This document shows, one piece after another, positions 5,763-11,418 of a stretch of DNA of 11,418 nt. The stretch lies in contig VBGV01000141.1 of NCBI GenBank assembly GCA_005880755.1, forward strand, positions 1 through 11,418, in the 5' to 3' direction. This stretch comes from Chloroflexota bacterium (GTDB lineage Bacteria; Chloroflexota; Dormibacteria; Dormibacterales; Dormibacteraceae). The position numbers and the translations under genes are program-made. The notes beneath the pieces are model-generated. The model saw nothing but the letters and a program-made list of their open reading frames with translations, ran no database searches and was not told the origin of the DNA. The number at the start of each line of letters is the position of its first letter. Position 1 is the first letter of the stretch.

Positions 5763-6369
5763 TGCCAGCCAGGACGTCAATGCTTTCACGCTTGATGCTG
5801 TTCCACAGATCCCGGCCTGGTCGGCCCGCACGGCCAAGGCTCTCGAGCGAGGGAGCGCCGACCAGAACCTTGAGATGCACTCCGAAACGCGTCCTAACCG
5901 CCTCGGCAATTTCTTGCTCAGCTGCGCGAACGGCCTCGACGCTGTCACGCGGAGTGACGAGAGCAAGATCGACATCACTGTCACCTGTTATTTGACCGCG
6001 AGCAACACTTCCAAAGATTCGCGCTTGGGTGACGGGCAGTTTGCGCCGCTTCAACTCTTGGGCGATCAGTGAAAGCAGCTCCAACTTCAACTTGGGCTCT
6101 CGGGCGAAGAGCTGGATCAACTGATCGGCCATTGCGTGGTCTCTGTTGAGCCGATAGAGATCCGTCCCTGGCAAACGCTGAACATTTACGAGACCCGTAT
6201 TGGACAAGTCGGTCAACACACTATTGGCACGCGGATGAGAGACTCCGGCTCGGCGGGCAACTTCCCTGCCGCTTGCCGTCATCTGAGCCGGCAGCCCACA
6301 CAGGGCTCGCAACACCTTTACGTGAGTGCCGCTAGCGAAGATGTCATCTAGAGGTGCGTCAAGGCGCAT
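5755..6369 (-). CDS. Winged-helix plus minimal nucleotidyltransferase (MNT) protein
   Basis: A 204-residue two-domain protein. Residues 5-75 are a winged helix: IFASGTHVKVLRALCGL, then the recognition helix VSHPRANSVLTDLSNTGLV and the wing LPGTDLYRLNRDH. Residues about 95-200 are a polymerase-beta-type nucleotidyltransferase with G120-S121 and D132-x-D134 (GSVARGQITGDSDVDLAL), the catalytic metal site. MNT proteins of this kind neutralise a partner HEPN RNase by adding nucleotides to it, and the winged helix probably represses its own promoter. The following HEPN gene overlaps its stop but is truncated. The ATG start lies 9 nt after an extended -10 and has no Shine-Dalgarno. The catalytic residues look intact, so it may persist as a regulator or as an orphan antitoxin. 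Confidence 0.88.
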   Translation of the reverse strand: MRLDAPLDDIFASGTHVKVLRALCGLPAQMTASGREVARRAGVSHPRANSVLTDLSNTGLVNVQRLPGTDLYRLNRDHAMADQLIQLFAREPKLKLELLSLIAQELKRRKLPVTQARIFGSVARGQITGDSDVDLALVTPRDSVEAVRAAEQEIAEAVRTRFGVHLKVLVGAPSLESLGRAGRPGRDLWNSIKRESIDVLAGSA

Positions 6370-6398
6370 TGGAAGCTAATCATACCAATTGGAAACTA
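6368..6398 (-). promoter_or_regulatory. Extended -10 and direct-repeat operator at the MNT start
   Basis: On the minus strand TGG-TATGAT (6379-6387) is an extended -10, 9 nt before the MNT ATG. On the plus strand an 11-bp direct repeat, ATTGGAAGCTA (6368-6378) and ATTGGAAACTA (6388-6398), matches at 10 of 11 positions. The copies are 20 bp apart, about two helical turns, and bracket the -10 and the start codon. The second copy also includes part of the 8-bp palindrome CCAATTGG (6385-6392). This is a natural binding site for the winged helix of the MNT protein. Confidence 0.5.
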
Positions 6399-6416
6399 TT
6401 GTTGCCATTCGGTACA

Positions 6417-6422
6417 TATACT
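6417..6422 (+). promoter_or_regulatory. Candidate -10 box of the Clp_N gene
   Basis: TATACT matches the -10 consensus at 5 of 6 positions, on the plus strand in the 129-bp divergent region. It predicts a leader of about 70 nt before the Clp_N GTG. No -35 is seen at proper spacing. The leader contains a 27-codon frame (ATG at 6441) that overlaps the Clp_N start and has a G-rich stretch before it; I do not claim that it is translated. Confidence 0.3.
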
Positions 6423-6498
6423 TTCCAGATCGGGGGCTACATGATTGTGGGTCTTGAGGAGAAGGCAGACGAACTAGGCTTGATGGCGAGAGGAACCC

Positions 6499-7179
6499 GT
6501 GTATCCCTTCGAGCGGTTTACTGAGCGTGCCAAGAAGGTGCTGCTCCTCGCGCAAGAAGAAGCCGAACGATCGCACCACAGCTACATCGGCACAGAGCAC
6601 CTGCTCCTCGGATTGCTGCGTGAGGGCGACGGTCTTGCCGCCAAGGTTCTGAACAACCTTGGCGTGGAGATCGGCCAGGTCCGACAGACCATTGAGTCTG
6701 TCATCGGCCGTGATGAGCGGATCATCATCCAGCAGATCATCCCGACGTCGCGCGTCAAGAAGGTCATCGAGATGTCCTTCGAGGAAGCCACGCGCATGGG
6801 ACACAACTACGTCGGCACCGAGCACCTGCTGCTAGGGCTATTGATTGAGGGCGAGGGCATCGCAGCTCATGTACTGGAAGACCTTGGCGTCAGGCTTGAT
6901 TCGGCACGGCGGGAGATTGAGCGACTGTTGGTTTCGACGGGGGCAGAAGAGGCGTCTCAGGAACGCCGGGCATATCAGGTCGGCGAGCGCGTTCTGGTTC
7001 ACGATGCTGAGCCGCCTTATCGACTCTGGGAAGGCAGGGTGACGAACGTCGCGGGGCAGCAGCTGGAAATAGCCGTGCCTGGACGGAGCGCTGGTGAACA
7101 CGTGAAAGCAGACGCGAAACTGATCCACCGGATACCGATTGGTTGGACGCGCGACTGTCCCTACTGTCGAAGTGCGTGA
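6499..7179 (+). CDS. Stand-alone double Clp_N-domain protein with a C-terminal SH3-like tail
   Basis: A 226-residue protein equal to the N-terminal domain of ClpC without its two AAA+ modules. The two Clp_N repeats are at about residues 1-70 (FERFTERAKKVLLLAQEEAE, then YIGTEHLLLGLLREGDG) and 80-146 (RVKKVIEMSFEEATRMGHNY, then VGTEHLLLGLLIEGEG). After a linker, residues 160-226 form a beta-rich segment (VGERVLVHDAEP, then WEGRVTNVAGQQLEIAVPG) that looks KOW- or SH3-like. It ends in DCPYCRSA, where the CxxC could bind a metal. Clp_N domains bind adaptors and substrates of the ClpCP protease. A version without ATPase may act as an adaptor, decoy or stress sensor. The GTG start has AGAGGA a few bases upstream. 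No clp gene is adjacent, and it is divergent from the MNT gene. Confidence 0.85.
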   Translation: MYPFERFTERAKKVLLLAQEEAERSHHSYIGTEHLLLGLLREGDGLAAKVLNNLGVEIGQVRQTIESVIGRDERIIIQQIIPTSRVKKVIEMSFEEATRMGHNYVGTEHLLLGLLIEGEGIAAHVLEDLGVRLDSARREIERLLVSTGAEEASQERRAYQVGERVLVHDAEPPYRLWEGRVTNVAGQQLEIAVPGRSAGEHVKADAKLIHRIPIGWTRDCPYCRSA

Positions 7180-7191
7180 GCTCGCTTGGTT

Positions 7192-7620
7192 TTAGGGGAA
7201 GAACGGCGCCGGCTTGCCCGTCTCCGCGTATTTCTTGAGGCGCCCGACGACCCTGCCCCACGTGTAGTTGACTGACGCGAGGTCTTTGGCCGGCAGCTCG
7301 TCCGGCCAGCCCTCGTGGTTGAACGTCACCTCGTGGCCGCCATCCTTCGCCGCCTTGATCTCCCAGGTCACGGTCGTGCCGTTCCACTCGGGGAAGCCGC
7401 CGTGCGTCGACCAGCGGACTCGCTTGCCTGGTTCGAGCGCGTCGACCTTCATCTCCAGCACGGGTCCGTGGAAGCCGAACCTGGCGACGGTGCCGACCTT
7501 GGGTTCGGCGTGGCTGTCGGCGGTCCAGAAGCTCGCCAGCCCCTTCGTTGTCGAGAGCGCCTCGTAGATCTTGTTCGCGTCCGCGTCGATCGAAACCGTG
7601 TGCATCAGCGGCCCAGCCAT
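7192..7620 (-). CDS. SRPBCC/AHSA1-family START-like protein (copy 1)
   Basis: A 142-residue single-domain protein of the AHSA1-like SRPBCC fold. The N-terminal strand and helix HTVSIDADANKIYEALSTTKGLASFWTADS, the strand RFGFHGPVLEMKVDALEPGKRVRW, and the C-terminal helix ASVNYTWGRVVGRLKKYAETG match the family layout of an N-terminal beta hairpin, curved sheet and long closing helix. The fold encloses a hydrophobic pocket and may bind a small ligand or act as a stress-related protein; the ligand is unknown. The ATG has a near-perfect Shine-Dalgarno, TAGGAGGT, 7 nt upstream. It is divergently transcribed from the ArsR gene across the palindrome, so it is very likely controlled by ArsR. Confidence 0.87.
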   Translation of the reverse strand: MAGPLMHTVSIDADANKIYEALSTTKGLASFWTADSHAEPKVGTVARFGFHGPVLEMKVDALEPGKRVRWSTHGGFPEWNGTTVTWEIKAAKDGGHEVTFNHEGWPDELPAKDLASVNYTWGRVVGRLKKYAETGKPAPFFP

Positions 7621-7627
7621 CCCACCA

Positions 7628-7668
7628 ACCTCCTAAAGACTCTGCTTAATTAAGCAATATCTTAGAAT
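7628..7668. promoter_or_regulatory. Divergent ArsR control region: palindromic operator, -10 and SD
   Basis: TGCTTAATTAAGCA (7643-7656) is a perfect 14-bp palindrome, AT-rich in a GC-rich setting, between the divergent SRPBCC and arsR genes. ArsR-family operators are palindromes of this type. On the plus strand TAGAAT (7663-7668) is a 5/6 -10 box just after it, 5 nt before the ArsR GTG. The palindrome therefore fills the promoter spacer. On the minus strand it is followed by TAGGAGGT (7628-7635), the SRPBCC ribosome binding site. Confidence 0.65.
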
Positions 7669-7673
7669 ACGGG

Positions 7674-8009
7674 GTGATGGCGCCGCAACTGGCCGTCCGC
7701 GACCCTCTTCTCGCCCTATCCAGCCCCCGCCGACGCGAGATCGTCCGGCTGGTCTGGAGCGACGAACGGTCGGCGGGCGAAATCGCCAGGGCGTTCGAAG
7801 TCACATGGCCCGCCATCTCGCAGAACCTTCGCGTGCTCAAGGATGCGGGACTGATCAAGGAACGCCGGGTCGGAACCAGCCGCCTCTATCGCGCCGACCG
7901 CGCCGCGCTGAGACCACTCGAGTCCTATCTCCGCAGCATGTGGTCGCGGAACATCGACCGGCTCCGGTTGCTGGCCGAGGCGGAGGAGCGCAGAAAATCG
8001 AAGCGCTGA
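7674..8009 (+). CDS. ArsR-family transcriptional repressor
   Basis: A 111-residue winged helix of typical ArsR size. The start DPLLALSSPRRREIVRLVWSDE and AGEIARAFEVTWPAISQNLRVLKDAGLI are the standard ArsR helices, with the recognition helix at WPAISQNLRVLK. A wing ERRVGTSRLYRADRAAL and a C-terminal dimer helix LESYLRSMWSRNIDRLRLLAEAEE follow. There is no CxC metal motif, so it belongs to the metal-independent subgroup usually found beside SRPBCC genes. The GTG at 7674 is 5 nt after a -10 box; an ATG at 7677 is the alternative, and either gives a leaderless message. It probably represses the divergent SRPBCC gene and its own operon. Its stop overlaps the next gene's probable start as CTGA. Confidence 0.92.
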   Translation: MMAPQLAVRDPLLALSSPRRREIVRLVWSDERSAGEIARAFEVTWPAISQNLRVLKDAGLIKERRVGTSRLYRADRAALRPLESYLRSMWSRNIDRLRLLAEAEERRKSKR

Positions 8010-8392
8010 TCGAGCAGCGGATCGCAGCGTCGGTGACGACGGTCTTTTCCTATCTCGTCGACCCGACCAAGTTCGTGCAGTGGATGGGCGTGTCGGCGGA
8101 GATCGATCCCCGACCAGGTGGTGCATTCCGCCTCGACGTGGATGGGCAGCACATCGCGGTCGGACAGTACGAGGTGGTCGAGCCTCCGCACCGGCTGGTT
8201 GTGACGTGGGGCTGGGAGGGCGACGCCGAGGTCGCGCCGGGCTCGACGACTGTGGAGATCACCCTCACGCCCGACGGATCCGGCACGCTACTGCGACTGC
8301 GACACAGCGGCCTGCCCAACGAGCAGCAGCGCGCGCTCCATCAAGAAGGCTGGCGGCTCTACGCGCGAAATCTGGCCGGCTTGATGGCGTAG
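8006..8392 (+). CDS. SRPBCC/AHSA1-family protein (copy 2), start uncertain
   Basis: About 128 residues: IEQRIAASVTTVFSYLVDPT, then KFVQWMGVSAEIDPRPGGAFR, GQYEVVEPPHRLVVTWGWEG, TTVEITLTPDGSGTLLRLRHSGLP and the closing EGWRLYARNLAGL. These are the diagnostic AHSA1 blocks. The family start should be a few residues before IEQRIAA, but no ATG, GTG or TTG lies there. I place the start at a CTG whose last two bases are part of the ArsR stop (CTGA). An ATC at 7997, 8 nt after GGAGGAG, is an alternative; GTG at 7940 would add an unlikely tail, and GTG at 8033 would remove the first strand. It is co-transcribed with arsR. The protein is less like copy 1 than a recent duplicate would be. Confidence 0.8.
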   Translation: MIEQRIAASVTTVFSYLVDPTKFVQWMGVSAEIDPRPGGAFRLDVDGQHIAVGQYEVVEPPHRLVVTWGWEGDAEVAPGSTTVEITLTPDGSGTLLRLRHSGLPNEQQRALHQEGWRLYARNLAGLMA

Positions 8393-8453
8393 GCGGCTCG
8401 CGGGCGATCCTTTACCCGCCTTTAGCCTGCCGCACCGTAACCTGAACAGTCCG

Positions 8454-9653
8454 ATGGAAACGATCCGCAACGTCGCGCGCCACAAGCTGCGCAGCTTCCT
8501 GACCATCTCCGGCATCACGATCGGCGTGCTGGCGCTGACCACCATGGGCGCGCTCGCGGAGAACTTCAACGCGCTGATCGATGGCGGAGTTGCCTACTTC
8601 GGCTCGAGCGTGCAGGTCGGGGCGCCGGACGGATCGTCCGCGCCGATCATCCCAATCTCCAAGGTCGACGAGCTCAAGAAAGTCCAGGGCGTGGCCGCGG
8701 CATTTCCCGGATACAGCTTCCAGGCCAAGCCCGGCCAGCTGAACTTCACTTTTGGCCCTGGCGACCAGATCCAGGCATCAGACCCAGCCGAATTCGGGTG
8801 GGGCGCGATCCGGCTGACCTACGCGCAGGGCCACGCCATCGACGCGGGCTCGCAGGGCCAGGTCGTCCTGGGCAAGACCATCGCCAAGGAGTTCAAGAAG
8901 AAGGTCGGCGATACGATCGACCTGCCAGTCAAGCCGCCCGACGCCAAGCCTGACTTCGTCAACCACACTTTCACGGTCGTCGGCATCCTGAACGAAACCC
9001 GCACCGCGCCGGACAGCTTTGCCTACATCAACATCGCGGACGGCCAGATGCTGCTCAAGGACAGCCTGCCCGGACCGCTGAAGAGCTCGATCGACGTGTC
9101 CCAGATCACGCAAGGGATCGCGGTCTACGCCAAGCCCGGCACCTCACTCGACGAGCTGGACAGGATCGCCGCCCGCATCAACAACCAGGTCGACGGCGTC
9201 AAAGCACTCAAGCCGAGCGACATCGTCAACGGCTTCAAGCAGGGGAGCGTGGTCTTCACAGGCGTCGCGACGGCTGCCGCGGTGATCGCGCTCATCATCG
9301 GCGGGCTCTCGGTGGTCAACACGATGTTCATGGCCGTCGCGGAGCGCGTGCGCGAGATCGGTCTGAAGAAAGCCGTCGGCGCGACGACGGTCAACATCAT
9401 GGGCGAGTTCCTGCTCGAGGCGACCTTCATAGGCGTCGTCGGAGGGTTGCTCGGCTACGGCCTTGGCGTCGGCATCGTCGTAATTCGAAATGTGTTCTTC
9501 CCGGCAGCCGACGGCTCGACGCTGTTCCTGATCACCCCCACCCTGACGGTGATTGCCATCGGCTTCGCCACCGTGCTCGGCGCCGCCGCCGGCGTGCTGC
9601 CCGCCTGGCGGGCCGCCAGCCTCGACCCCGTGATCGCTTTGAGGAACGAGTAG
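8454..9653 (+). CDS. MacB/FtsX-type ABC transporter permease
   Basis: A 399-residue permease with the MacB layout. A first membrane helix follows a basic stretch (VARHKLRSFLTISGITIGVLA, residues 7-27). An extracytoplasmic domain of about 235 residues comes next, then three helices near residues 268-395. ERVREIGLKKAVGAT after the second helix is the coupling helix that contacts the ATPase, and LLGYGLGVGIVV and LPAWRAASLDPVIALRNE close the protein as in the family. Such transporters move lipids, peptides or macrolides, or work as mechanotransmitters, so the direction is not fixed by sequence. No Shine-Dalgarno is obvious before the ATG. The stop is followed directly by the ATPase start. Unlike classic MacB, the ATPase is a separate protein. 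Confidence 0.92.
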   Translation: METIRNVARHKLRSFLTISGITIGVLALTTMGALAENFNALIDGGVAYFGSSVQVGAPDGSSAPIIPISKVDELKKVQGVAAAFPGYSFQAKPGQLNFTFGPGDQIQASDPAEFGWGAIRLTYAQGHAIDAGSQGQVVLGKTIAKEFKKKVGDTIDLPVKPPDAKPDFVNHTFTVVGILNETRTAPDSFAYINIADGQMLLKDSLPGPLKSSIDVSQITQGIAVYAKPGTSLDELDRIAARINNQVDGVKALKPSDIVNGFKQGSVVFTGVATAAAVIALIIGGLSVVNTMFMAVAERVREIGLKKAVGATTVNIMGEFLLEATFIGVVGGLLGYGLGVGIVVIRNVFFPAADGSTLFLITPTLTVIAIGFATVLGAAAGVLPAWRAASLDPVIALRNE

Positions 9654-10355
9654 GTGGCGAACGTCAGGCTGGTCGATCTCACCAAGCACTACAAGCGAGG
9701 CTCCGAGGTCATCAAGGCGCTGGACGGCGTGACGCTCGACATCGACAAGGGCGAGTTCGTCGCGGTGGTCGGACGCTCCGGCAGCGGCAAGACGACGATG
9801 CTCGACCTGCTCGGCCTGCTCCTCAAGCCGACCTCCGGCAGCCTGTTCATCGACGACATCGACACCGCCCAGCTGGGCGACCGCCAGCGCGCCCAGATGC
9901 GAGCGCACAGGGTCGGTTTCGTGTTTCAGGAATACAACCTGCTCTCGGGCCTGAACGTGCTCGAGAACGTGATGCTGCCGCTGCGCTACGCGAAGAACGG
10001 CAAGGAAGGACGTGGGCGGGCGATCGAGCTCATCGACCGCGTCGGCCTGAGCGACCGCATCAAGCACAGGCCGACGGAGCTGTCCGGCGGCCAGATGCAG
10101 CGCGTCGCCATCGCGCGTTCGATGGTCAACGCGCCGTCGCTAATCCTCCTCGATGAGCCGACGGGCGCCGTGGACACCGAGACGGCGCAGCAGCTGGTGG
10201 ATCTCCTGAAGCGTCTCAACCACGAGGACCAGGTCACGATCGTGCTGGTCACGCACGACACCGACATCTCCGGCCAGGCGAGGCGGCAGATCCGATTGAA
10301 GGACGGCAGGGTGCTGACCGACGAGCGGGTCGGCGAGGGGATTCCGGTAGCGTAA
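9654..10355 (+). CDS. ABC transporter ATP-binding protein (MacB/LolD type)
   Basis: A 233-residue ATPase with all ABC motifs intact: Walker A GRSGSGKTT (40-48), Q-loop Q92, signature LSGGQMQR (143-150), Walker B LILLDEP (163-169) and the switch H201. The segment VFQEYNLLSGLNVLENVMLPL is characteristic of the LolD/MacB/FtsE group. It starts at GTG on the base after the permease TAG, with GAGGA 8 nt upstream, so the two genes are one transcript and very likely two subunits of one exporter or extractor complex. No membrane-fusion protein gene is seen, consistent with a single-membrane organism or a partner elsewhere. Confidence 0.95.
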   Translation: MANVRLVDLTKHYKRGSEVIKALDGVTLDIDKGEFVAVVGRSGSGKTTMLDLLGLLLKPTSGSLFIDDIDTAQLGDRQRAQMRAHRVGFVFQEYNLLSGLNVLENVMLPLRYAKNGKEGRGRAIELIDRVGLSDRIKHRPTELSGGQMQRVAIARSMVNAPSLILLDEPTGAVDTETAQQLVDLLKRLNHEDQVTIVLVTHDTDISGQARRQIRLKDGRVLTDERVGEGIPVA

Positions 10356-10360
10356 GCGGC

Positions 10361-11218
10361 CTGAAGATCGGACTCGGGCTTCCCAACGCCGACCAGAGCC
10401 TCCGCGACGGACGTCTGCTGGTCGAAATCGCGCGACGTGCGGAGGCGCTTGGCTTTTCGACGCTGGCCACCATCGGCCGCGAGTCGTATCCGACCTACGA
10501 GGAGCTGGTGACGCTGGCCGCGGCGGCCGCCGTCACGGAGCGCATCGGCCTGATGACCGACATCCTGCTGGCCGCCACGCGTGAGCCGGTGCTGCTGGCC
10601 AAGCAGGCGGCGACTCTGGACCAGATCTCCGGCGGGCGGTTCACCCTCGGCATCGGCGCCGGGGGCCGGGAGGACGACTTCACCGTGACCGGCTTCGGCT
10701 ACCACGACCGGGGCAAGCGGCTGGACGCCTCACTCGACCTGATGCACCGCGCCTGGAAGGGCGAGCCCCCGCCCGGGACAGACCAGCCGGTGACGCCACG
10801 GCCGGCCAACGGCCAGTCGGTGCCTGTCGCCTTTGGCGGCAACGCCGAGGCCGTGGTCCGGCGGGTGGTCAAGTACGGCGCCGGCTACACGCTGGGCGGC
10901 GGGACCCCCGAATCCCTCCGCGGAATGATGGAGCGGGTGAACGCGGCCTGGAAGGCGGCCGGGCGGGAGGGCAAGCCGCGCTACTGGGCGCTCACCTACT
11001 TTGCCATCGGCGAGGAGGTCGCTTCGGAAGCCGAGGCGAACCTGACCGGCTACTACGGCCAGTACGGGCCGCGCGTCTGGGGAGGAGCGGTGAAGACGGC
11101 GGAGGACGCCAGGCAGAGGGTCAAGGCCTTCGAAGAGGTCGGCTGCGACGAATTCATCCTGTTCATGGCCGCCCCGGCGGTCGAGCAGGCCGAGAAGCTA
11201 GCGGAAGCGGTCCTGTAG
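10361..11218 (+). CDS. LLM-class flavin-dependent oxidoreductase (luciferase-like)
   Basis: A 285-residue TIM-barrel protein of the luciferase-like monooxygenase family. The start KIGLGLPNADQSLRDGRLLVEIARRAEALGFS is the usual first strand and helix. TERIGLMTDILLAATREPVLLAKQAATLDQISGGRFTLGIGAGG is the diagnostic block; LAKQAATLDQ and SGGRFTLGIG line the flavin/F420 site. VAFGGNAEAVVRRVVKYGAGY is the second barrel half. The nearest standard start (GTG at 10508) would cut off 49 residues of clear homology, so I place the start at CTG 10361, 5 nt after the ABC ATPase stop. Substrate and whether FMN or F420 is used cannot be told. It is likely the last gene of the transporter operon. Confidence 0.88.
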   Translation: MKIGLGLPNADQSLRDGRLLVEIARRAEALGFSTLATIGRESYPTYEELVTLAAAAAVTERIGLMTDILLAATREPVLLAKQAATLDQISGGRFTLGIGAGGREDDFTVTGFGYHDRGKRLDASLDLMHRAWKGEPPPGTDQPVTPRPANGQSVPVAFGGNAEAVVRRVVKYGAGYTLGGGTPESLRGMMERVNAAWKAAGREGKPRYWALTYFAIGEEVASEAEANLTGYYGQYGPRVWGGAVKTAEDARQRVKAFEEVGCDEFILFMAAPAVEQAEKLAEAVL

Positions 11219-11226
11219 GTAGGTAA

Positions 11227-11273
11227 CTCCTCCCCATTTATGGGGAGGTGGCCCGCAGGGCCGGAGGGGCCGC
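11227..11273 (+). repeat. Dispersed nested-hairpin repeat, copy B
   Basis: The first 26 bases (11227-11252) match copy A (3268-3293) on the other strand exactly, including the CCTCCCC-ATTTAT-GGGGAGG hairpin. The next hairpin differs: GGCCC-GCA-GGGCC here in place of GGCGCC-GAA-GGCGCC in copy A, so base pairing is kept while the bases change. The shared GGAGGGGC then follows. It begins 8 nt after the LLM gene stop, where it could protect or end the transcript. It has no U-tract, so it is not a typical rho-independent terminator. Confidence 0.8.
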
Positions 11274-11295
11274 CGATAATCTCCGTTAAGCAACC

Positions 11296-11418
11296 ATGGG
11301 TCGCCGCATCGTCACCAGCCTGGGAATCGTCGCCGGCGTGATCGCCGCCTCGCTCGTCGCGGCGGCGGCCTACACCGCGCTGAAGACGCCGCTGTCGACC
11401 AAGCCCAACAGCAACCTG
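11296..11418 (+). CDS. Exported or membrane protein, 3' end outside window
   Basis: Only 41 codons are visible before the window ends. They start MGRRIVTSLGIVAGVIAASL and run into VAAAAYTALKTPLSTKP: two Arg followed by a hydrophobic Ala/Val-rich stretch (about residues 6-27). This is a signal peptide or N-terminal membrane anchor. The part after it is too short to name. GATAAT (11275-11280) lies 15 nt before the ATG and could be its -10, next to the dispersed repeat. The function is not known. Confidence 0.7.
   Translation, partial: MGRRIVTSLGIVAGVIAASLVAAAAYTALKTPLSTKPNSNL

Noticed and set aside
6441..6524. 27-codon leader peptide before the Clp_N gene
   Set aside because: It has only a G-rich stretch upstream and no recognisable sequence; it overlaps the Clp_N start out of frame.
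9144..10067. 307-codon minus-strand ORF
   Set aside because: It is the antisense shadow of the ABC permease and ATPase, and is rich in His, Asp and Val in a way typical of GC-rich reverse frames.
1..11418. tRNA, rRNA, CRISPR array or insertion-sequence transposase
   Set aside because: I saw no cloverleaf, regularly spaced repeat or transposase reading frame in the window.

Overview
The window is GC-rich bacterial chromosome. Short coupled operons, GTG starts and several genes that look leaderless (a -10 box 5-9 nt before the start codon and no Shine-Dalgarno) would suit Chloroflexota, Dormibacterota or Actinomycetota. The flavin-dependent LLM-class oxidoreductase fits the same guess. This placement is an inference; no rRNA or ribosomal marker is present.

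Left part (1-3.8 kb): the 3' part of a MarR regulator converges on a four-gene minus-strand operon. In transcription order it reads LysE-type exporter, PaaI-type hotdog thioesterase, PhzF-family isomerase, and a GrdB/PrdB-like protein. The last three are joined by a 2-nt gap and two ATGA overlaps. The last gene has an in-frame TGA inside a U-P-D-C-C motif, followed at the expected distance by a SECIS-like hairpin. It is best read as one selenoprotein gene, not two ORFs. A small membrane-anchored protein of unknown function is divergent from the operon.

Middle part (3.8-7.2 kb): a less GC-rich accessory island. It holds a 53-codon winged-helix remnant, a HigB/RelE-like toxin with an XRE antitoxin, a gluconokinase, a truncated HEPN gene paired with an intact wHTH-nucleotidyltransferase, and a stand-alone double Clp_N protein without an ATPase. 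The antitoxin has a consensus promoter with an inverted repeat in its spacer. The HEPN gene is cut off where it meets the gluconokinase 3' end.

Right part (7.2-11.4 kb): an ArsR regulator sits between two SRPBCC/AHSA1 genes, with a perfect 14-bp palindrome in the divergent promoter region. A MacB-type ABC permease and its ATPase follow, then an LLM-class oxidoreductase that seems to start at CTG, then the 5' end of an exported or membrane protein. Two inverted copies of a nested-hairpin dispersed repeat lie about 8 kb apart, in front of the small membrane protein and behind the LLM gene.
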